From Eubacterium sp. UBA3720 (GTDB lineage Bacteria; Bacillota; Clostridia; Lachnospirales; Lachnospiraceae), in NCBI GenBank assembly GCA_002371335.1, contig DFHP01000012.1, positions 1-8,277 of the forward strand: a DNA stretch of 8,277 bases. The letters are read 5' to 3'. A program made the position numbers and the translations under genes. How positions within the stretch are numbered: the first letter of the stretch is position 1; every line of letters begins with the position of its first letter. The notes under the pieces were generated by a model, which was given only the letters and a program-made list of their open reading frames with translations, had not been told where the DNA came from and ran no database searches. Below are positions 5,809-8,277 of this stretch, piece by piece.

Positions 5809-7081
5809 GTTCCGTGTTGAAGTCGCTGGTGGAGAGTTCCACGTCGATGCCCATTTCTGTCATGCGTCTGAAGAAGTGCATCATGATCTCGTGATTGCGG
5901 AAGGCGGAAGTGACGCCGAATACCAGTTTGTCTTCGAAGGAGCTGATGCAGATCTGCATATCCTCCGCGGCCATGAAGCTGGCGAATTTATTGATGTACG
6001 GGGTCACGGCCGCAGGCATGTTTACCTTGCCGACATTTGAAAGTGTCATTGTGACTTCTTTTTTTCTCGATTTGTTAAAACCGGCGACTACCAGATCCTT
6101 TATGATCAAGGGGGCCATCTGGATGCCGATGTTGTTTTCCAGCGCAGAGTAGCTGTTCATTGATTGGAATATCTTTTCTTCCGTAAGCTCCTCCTGAAAA
6201 GACTTCCTCACACTGGGGATGATGTCTTCCAGCGAACCCTTGTAGTTTACGGGATGATAGATCACGTCGATCACGCCGAAGAAGTTTCTCGTTGTATTCG
6301 ACGGAAAATAGTTTCTCAGATTGACAGGCACGGCGATAACTACGGGATATCTGTGATCGCGCATGCGCATTTCTTTTATGATGGACTCTATCAGAATGGA
6401 TGTGGCCAGCACCGCCAGCGTTGTGTGATAGGCGCGGGCTTTTTCCAGAAAGCTGCCGACGGAAAGCGTTCCCTCCAGAAGATGAAGCTTTATGTTTTCA
6501 TCCCGTTCTCCCCTGATATGCCAAGCCTTTGTATTTGCGCTGCTTACCTTTGGAATGAGCCCCTGATCTTTCTGTTTCTGATAAAAACGTCCGAAGGCGT
6601 CATCCTTTTTTTCCCTCACGGACGCAGTGCTCCATTCAAGCTGTTCATCTGTCAGGTTATATTTTGCGCCGAGGTACCGAAGAACGATGGCTTTCAGAAA
6701 TTCGAAAGCTCCCGTACCGTCGCTGAGAGCGTGGTACATCTCTACGTTAATCCTTTTTTTGTAATAATTGACCCGAAACAGCAGGTTTCTTCTTCCCGGA
6801 ATATAAATCTCACTGCAGGCGGGAAGATTATCCTCATATACTGCCGCCCTTTCTCTGCTTTCCTTAAGATAGTACCAGAAGAAACCTTTTTTCATATATA
6901 CGTTAAAATGCGGAAATTCCTGCATTGTGTGATCCAGCGCCTGCTGCAGCATTTCCGGATCGACCTCTTCCTTTAATTCACAGACCAGACGAAAGACACG
7001 ATTGTCCGTTCCGGCCTCCGTACAGGGGACGATCTTTGCTACATTGTCCAGCTTATACCATTTATTTCTGTTCTCAGACAC
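5744..7081 (-). CDS. Condensation-type acyltransferase (alcohol acetyltransferase-like)
   Basis: A 445-residue member of the CoA-dependent acyltransferase superfamily that includes alcohol acetyltransferases, the WS/DGAT enzymes and condensation domains. The active-site motif HxxxDG is H117-A-L-S-D121-G122 in MYHALSDGTGAFEFLKAI. Further hallmarks are the strand and loop VPVNLRNYFPSNTTRNFFG (251-269) and TLSNVGKV (346-353). It should move an acyl group, probably acetyl, from CoA to an alcohol; the acceptor is unknown. Translation begins at a GTG (7081), since AGGAGG lies exactly 6 bases upstream (7093..7088) and no ATG fits. It heads a likely operon with the zinc-ribbon membrane protein and the hydrolase, behind a good promoter at 7153-7181. 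The last approximately 20 residues are produced by an out-of-frame 34-bp duplication and are unlikely to be conserved. Confidence 0.82.
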   Translation of the reverse strand: MSENRNKWYKLDNVAKIVPCTEAGTDNRVFRLVCELKEEVDPEMLQQALDHTMQEFPHFNVYMKKGFFWYYLKESRERAAVYEDNLPACSEIYIPGRRNLLFRVNYYKKRINVEMYHALSDGTGAFEFLKAIVLRYLGAKYNLTDEQLEWSTASVREKKDDAFGRFYQKQKDQGLIPKVSSANTKAWHIRGERDENIKLHLLEGTLSVGSFLEKARAYHTTLAVLATSILIESIIKEMRMRDHRYPVVIAVPVNLRNYFPSNTTRNFFGVIDVIYHPVNYKGSLEDIIPSVRKSFQEELTEEKIFQSMNSYSALENNIGIQMAPLIIKDLVVAGFNKSRKKEVTMTLSNVGKVNMPAAVTPYINKFASFMAAEDMQICISSFEDKLVFGVTSAFRNHEIMMHFFRRMTEMGIDVELSTSDFNTEPGTETRSTRDETGDGDAFHLQ

Positions 7082-7087
7082 ACTGCG

Positions 7088-7093
7088 CCTCCT
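7088..7093 (-). promoter_or_regulatory. Ribosome binding site that decides a GTG start
   Basis: AGGAGG on the minus strand, 6 bases before the GTG at 7081. It is the reason for choosing a non-ATG start for the acyltransferase. Confidence 0.8.
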
Positions 7094-7125
7094 CTTAAAT
7101 ATGATTTGCTCCTGTTCAAGTCATC

Positions 7126-7138
7126 CGGGTGAAACCCG
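7126..7138. other. Small hairpin in the acyltransferase leader
   Basis: CGGGT (7126-7130) and ACCCG (7134-7138) form a 5-bp stem with a 3-base loop, within the leader made from the promoter at 7153-7181. It is too weak for a terminator. Confidence 0.35.
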
Positions 7139-7152
7139 TTTCCTAAATGAAT

Positions 7153-7181
7153 ATCATAGCATTTTGGAAAATTGTTATCAA
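7153..7181 (-). promoter_or_regulatory. Promoter of the acyltransferase operon
   Basis: On the minus strand, TTGATA (7181..7176), a 17-base spacer and TATGAT (7158..7153). Transcription would start near 7146, giving a leader of about 65 bases before the GTG. Both boxes are close to the sigma-A consensus. Confidence 0.75.
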
Positions 7182-7269
7182 CTGCAGGAACGAACTGAAA
7201 ATATGAAGATTGTAGGAAAAAACACGGGAAAAGATCCGCCGGAACAAAAAAGTCCCTGAAACGAGGAGG

Positions 7270-7300
7270 AGGCAGGAAACGTGATGGGCGCTTCCTGCCT
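7270..7300. other. Perfect 9-bp hairpin, terminator-like
   Basis: AGGCAGGAA (7270-7278) pairs with TTCCTGCCT (7292-7300) around a 13-base loop. Neither side has a proper U run: three T follow on the plus strand, and TCCTCCTCGTTTC on the minus strand. It may end a transcript from the promoter at 7533-7561 or act as a leader element. Confidence 0.45.
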
Positions 7301-7313
7301 TTAATGATGGGTA

Positions 7314-7340
7314 ATCTATTTCTATTAATTGAAGATAGAT
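7314..7340. other. AT-rich hairpin
   Basis: ATCTATTTC (7314-7322) pairs with GAAGATAGAT (7331-7340): nine base pairs with one bulged G and an 8-base loop. It lies between the 7270-7300 and 7397-7445 hairpins in the gene-free region. Confidence 0.4.
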
Positions 7341-7376
7341 CGAATATTAGCCTGCACTGAACTCCATCCGCTTCAT

Positions 7377-7524
7377 GCATTAGTTAAAGCTAACCCGAAT
7401 CCTTTAGATAACGGGGCTGTACCTGCCCCGTTATTGTCAGGATTCCGTAACGAACGTTGTGCACCGTCCATTACAATTTGATTTGAAAGGATTTTGTATG
7501 TAGCTTAGTTAGTCGTTGCTAACC
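7377..7524. repeat. Direct repeats GC(A)TTAGTTA..GCTAACC flanking the structured hairpin
   Basis: Plus-strand GCATTAGTTAAAGCTAACC (7377-7395) and the related 22-base sequence at 7503-7524 share GC-TTAGTTA and GCTAACC with different centres. Each can fold into a 4-5 bp hairpin; the second is GTTAG/CTAAC with a 6-base loop. They bracket the 7397-7445 structure. Confidence 0.4.
7397..7445. other. Two-tier structured hairpin, candidate RNA element
   Basis: An outer 7-bp stem, GAATCCT (7397-7403) with AGGATTC (7439-7445), is followed by a symmetric 4x4 internal loop. Inside it is a perfect 10-bp stem, ATAACGGGGC (7408-7417) with GCCCCGTTAT (7425-7434), closed by a 7-base loop. This is the best RNA-like structure in the 534-base gap between the acyltransferase and MaoC genes. 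There is no U run on either side, so it is not an ordinary terminator. I do not recognise it as a known riboswitch, tRNA or standard noncoding RNA. Confidence 0.55.
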
Positions 7525-7532
7525 ATGTATAG

Positions 7533-7561
7533 ATAATAACACTCTTCTCCTGTTTTGTAAA
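7533..7561 (-). promoter_or_regulatory. Good minus-strand promoter without an obvious gene behind it
   Basis: TTTACA (7561..7556), a 17-base spacer and TATTAT (7538..7533). Transcription would start near 7526 and run through the repeats and hairpins of 7270-7524 toward the acyltransferase, whose GTG is about 445 bases away. It could drive a long regulatory leader or a separate noncoding RNA. Confidence 0.5.
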
Positions 7562-7576
7562 GAGTTATTTTCAATT
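7535..7576 (+). terminator. Terminator-like hairpin, better in the plus direction
   Basis: AATAAC-TCTT (7535-7546, with two bulged bases AC) pairs with AAGAGTTATT (7560-7569), followed on the plus strand by TTTCAATTTTTT. On the minus strand only a short U run follows, so it would be a weak end for the MaoC transcript. It overlaps the minus-strand promoter boxes, so at most one of the two readings may be functional. Confidence 0.4.
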
Positions 7577-7615
7577 TTTTAAGTATTTTTTTCTGCTGCA
7601 TTTTACGACAGCTTT

Positions 7616-8053
7616 TCAGGCCTGTCCGGGCCGCCGTTTCGCTATATCGTCCGAGTCGGATGTCAGCACAAGCTCCCCGTCCTGATTGAACACCTCCAGA
7701 TGCACATAAATAGTTCCGTTATATGGATTGCGTTCTTTTTTTCCTGTCACAGCTGCGTATCCGTGGAGGACGTCTCCCGCAAACACCGGTTTTTTAAAAT
7801 CCATTTCCAGATGTGTTCCTGCGACCTCATGCTCTCCGCAGAAATTTCTGGGCGCATAGTATCCCCACATCAGCGCAAACGTGTAAATACCCGAGGATGT
7901 GATCCTGCCTGCCCATGATGCGGCGGCATGCTTCTCGTCCGTGTGCATCAGAGCGCCGTTATATTTCTTCGAAAACTCCAGCATTTCCTGCGGGTCGACC
8001 CTCGTCTCAGGTATCTCGATCCTGTCTCCGACCTTTATATCTTCAAAGTACAT
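7616..8053 (-). CDS. MaoC-like hotdog-fold protein with altered catalytic residue
   Basis: A 145-residue protein of the MaoC/R-specific enoyl-CoA hydratase type, the usual length of single-domain members. It opens with YFEDIKVGD (2-10), has the hydratase loop FSKKYNGALMHTDEKHAA (27-44), SSGIYTFALMWG (53-64), the typical MDFKKPVFAGD (84-94) and NQDGELVL (123-130). In active relatives the loop reads Y-D-x-x-x-x-H, with Asp and His five residues apart doing the hydration. Here His is kept (H37) but the Asp position is N32. Acyl-CoA binding may persist while hydratase activity is in doubt. The start ATG (8053) has GGGGA (8064..8060) 6 bases ahead. It lies 130 bases after a P-type ATPase with no clear promoter between, so read-through is possible. 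No metabolic partner is visible nearby. Confidence 0.8.
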   Translation of the reverse strand: MYFEDIKVGDRIEIPETRVDPQEMLEFSKKYNGALMHTDEKHAAASWAGRITSSGIYTFALMWGYYAPRNFCGEHEVAGTHLEMDFKKPVFAGDVLHGYAAVTGKKERNPYNGTIYVHLEVFNQDGELVLTSDSDDIAKRRPGQA

Positions 8054-8091
8054 TTCTGTTCCCCATCGTCCATATATATTTTTTTCAAGAA

Positions 8092-8116
8092 CGCCTCTCG
8101 CTTGCGAGATCCGGCG
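8092..8116. other. GC hairpin upstream of the MaoC gene
   Basis: TCTCG/CGAGA with a 4-base loop, extended by CGCC/GGCG across a 3-base bulge, lies between the ATPase stop and the MaoC start. TTCTTG follows on the minus strand, a poor U run, so termination here would be partial at best. Confidence 0.4.
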
Positions 8117-8171
8117 CGGGATCCGGCTTCAGCTGACATCTTCCAGACCGAATCCCCGCGCATCCCCGCGG
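8108..8171. repeat. Two small tandem repeats in the ATPase-MaoC gap
   Basis: GATCCGGC occurs at 8108-8115 and 8120-8127 (12-base step), and ATCCCCGCG occurs twice in tandem at 8152-8160 and 8162-8170 (10-base step). The second pair also allows a CCGCG/CGCGG hairpin (8156-8171). Confidence 0.5.
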
Positions 8172-8183
8172 AGCGTTTATTAA

Positions 8184-8277
8184 TTAAAGATAGTCGCGCA
8201 TGCTCATTCCGCTGATGACCATCGTGGAAAGGTTATGCATTACAGACGTGGTTTGCGGCGCGAGAACTCCCAGTATT
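8184..8277 (-). CDS. C-terminal end of a heavy-metal type P-type ATPase (partial)
   Basis: The minus strand is open from the right edge to the TAA at 8186..8184, giving 30 residues that include GVLAPQTTSVMHNLSTMVIS and end in MRDYL. The pattern of a hydrophobic helix with Pro, then HN-S-T, then a short hydrophobic helix and MR-x-x-L is characteristic of the last membrane helix of P1B-type metal-pumping ATPases. The metal cannot be told, since the CPx motif and other helices lie outside the window. The 130-base gap to the MaoC gene has GC hairpins but no strong terminator. Confidence 0.7.
   Translation of the reverse strand, partial: ILGVLAPQTTSVMHNLSTMVISGMSMRDYL

Noticed and set aside
6164..6976. 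270-codon open frame on the plus strand
   Set aside because: It lies wholly antisense to the acyltransferase, which has clear motifs and a ribosome site. The plus-strand product has no recognisable pattern.
7002..7259. 85-codon plus-strand frame
   Set aside because: It covers the acyltransferase start and promoter, with no ribosome site or family resemblance.
7039..7380. 113-codon minus-strand frame ahead of the acyltransferase
   Set aside because: It overlaps the acyltransferase start in another frame, has no ribosome site and runs through its promoter and hairpins.
7370..7530. tRNA, T-box or integron attC site
   Set aside because: There is no cloverleaf, no T-loop or T-box motif, and no attC core sites; only simple stems are seen.

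Overview
The window looks like chromosome from a low-to-mid GC Firmicute of class Clostridia, most likely Lachnospiraceae. The XerD-like recombinase, the zinc-ribbon/six-helix membrane protein, the strong GGAGG-type ribosome binding sites and the TTGnnn-N17-TATnAT promoters all fit that group. This assignment rests on protein style only. All seven complete genes and both partial genes lie on the minus strand, so they are transcribed right to left. No rRNA, tRNA, CRISPR array or insertion sequence is visible.

Layout in transcription order, from the right end: (1) 8184-8277, the last 30 codons of a P-type (heavy-metal type) ATPase. (2) 7616-8053, a MaoC/hotdog-fold protein whose usual catalytic Asp is Asn. 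(3) 7082-7615, 534 bases without a convincing gene but rich in hairpins, with a good minus-strand promoter at each end. (4) 3429-7081, a probable three-gene operon: a condensation-type (alcohol acetyltransferase-like) acyltransferase, a zinc-ribbon six-helix membrane protein, and a pectinacetylesterase/Notum-type alpha/beta hydrolase. (5) 2828-3328, a small two-helix membrane protein of unknown function with its own promoter and a charged repetitive tail, followed by a long hairpin terminator. (6) 1571-2419, a XerD-type tyrosine recombinase with its own promoter, a tiny upstream ORF and a terminator. (7) 18-1436, a radical SAM protein resembling spore photoproduct lyase. Its stop overlaps (ATGA) the start of another ORF that leaves the window at base 1.

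Working together: the clearest functional unit is the acyltransferase / membrane zinc-ribbon / esterase operon. It suggests making and removing an acyl (for example acetyl) ester on an unidentified alcohol, sugar or lipid near the membrane. The radical SAM gene appears to head a second transcription unit continuing off the left end. XerD and the MaoC protein look like single genes.

Most striking are the short tandem duplications: 21 bp in the small membrane gene, 36 bp inside the hydrolase, 17 bp x 6 over the 3' end of the zinc-ribbon gene, and a 34-bp out-of-frame duplication that rewrites the C-terminus of the acyltransferase. The other point of interest is the structured, promoter-flanked 7300-7561 region, a candidate leader or noncoding RNA.
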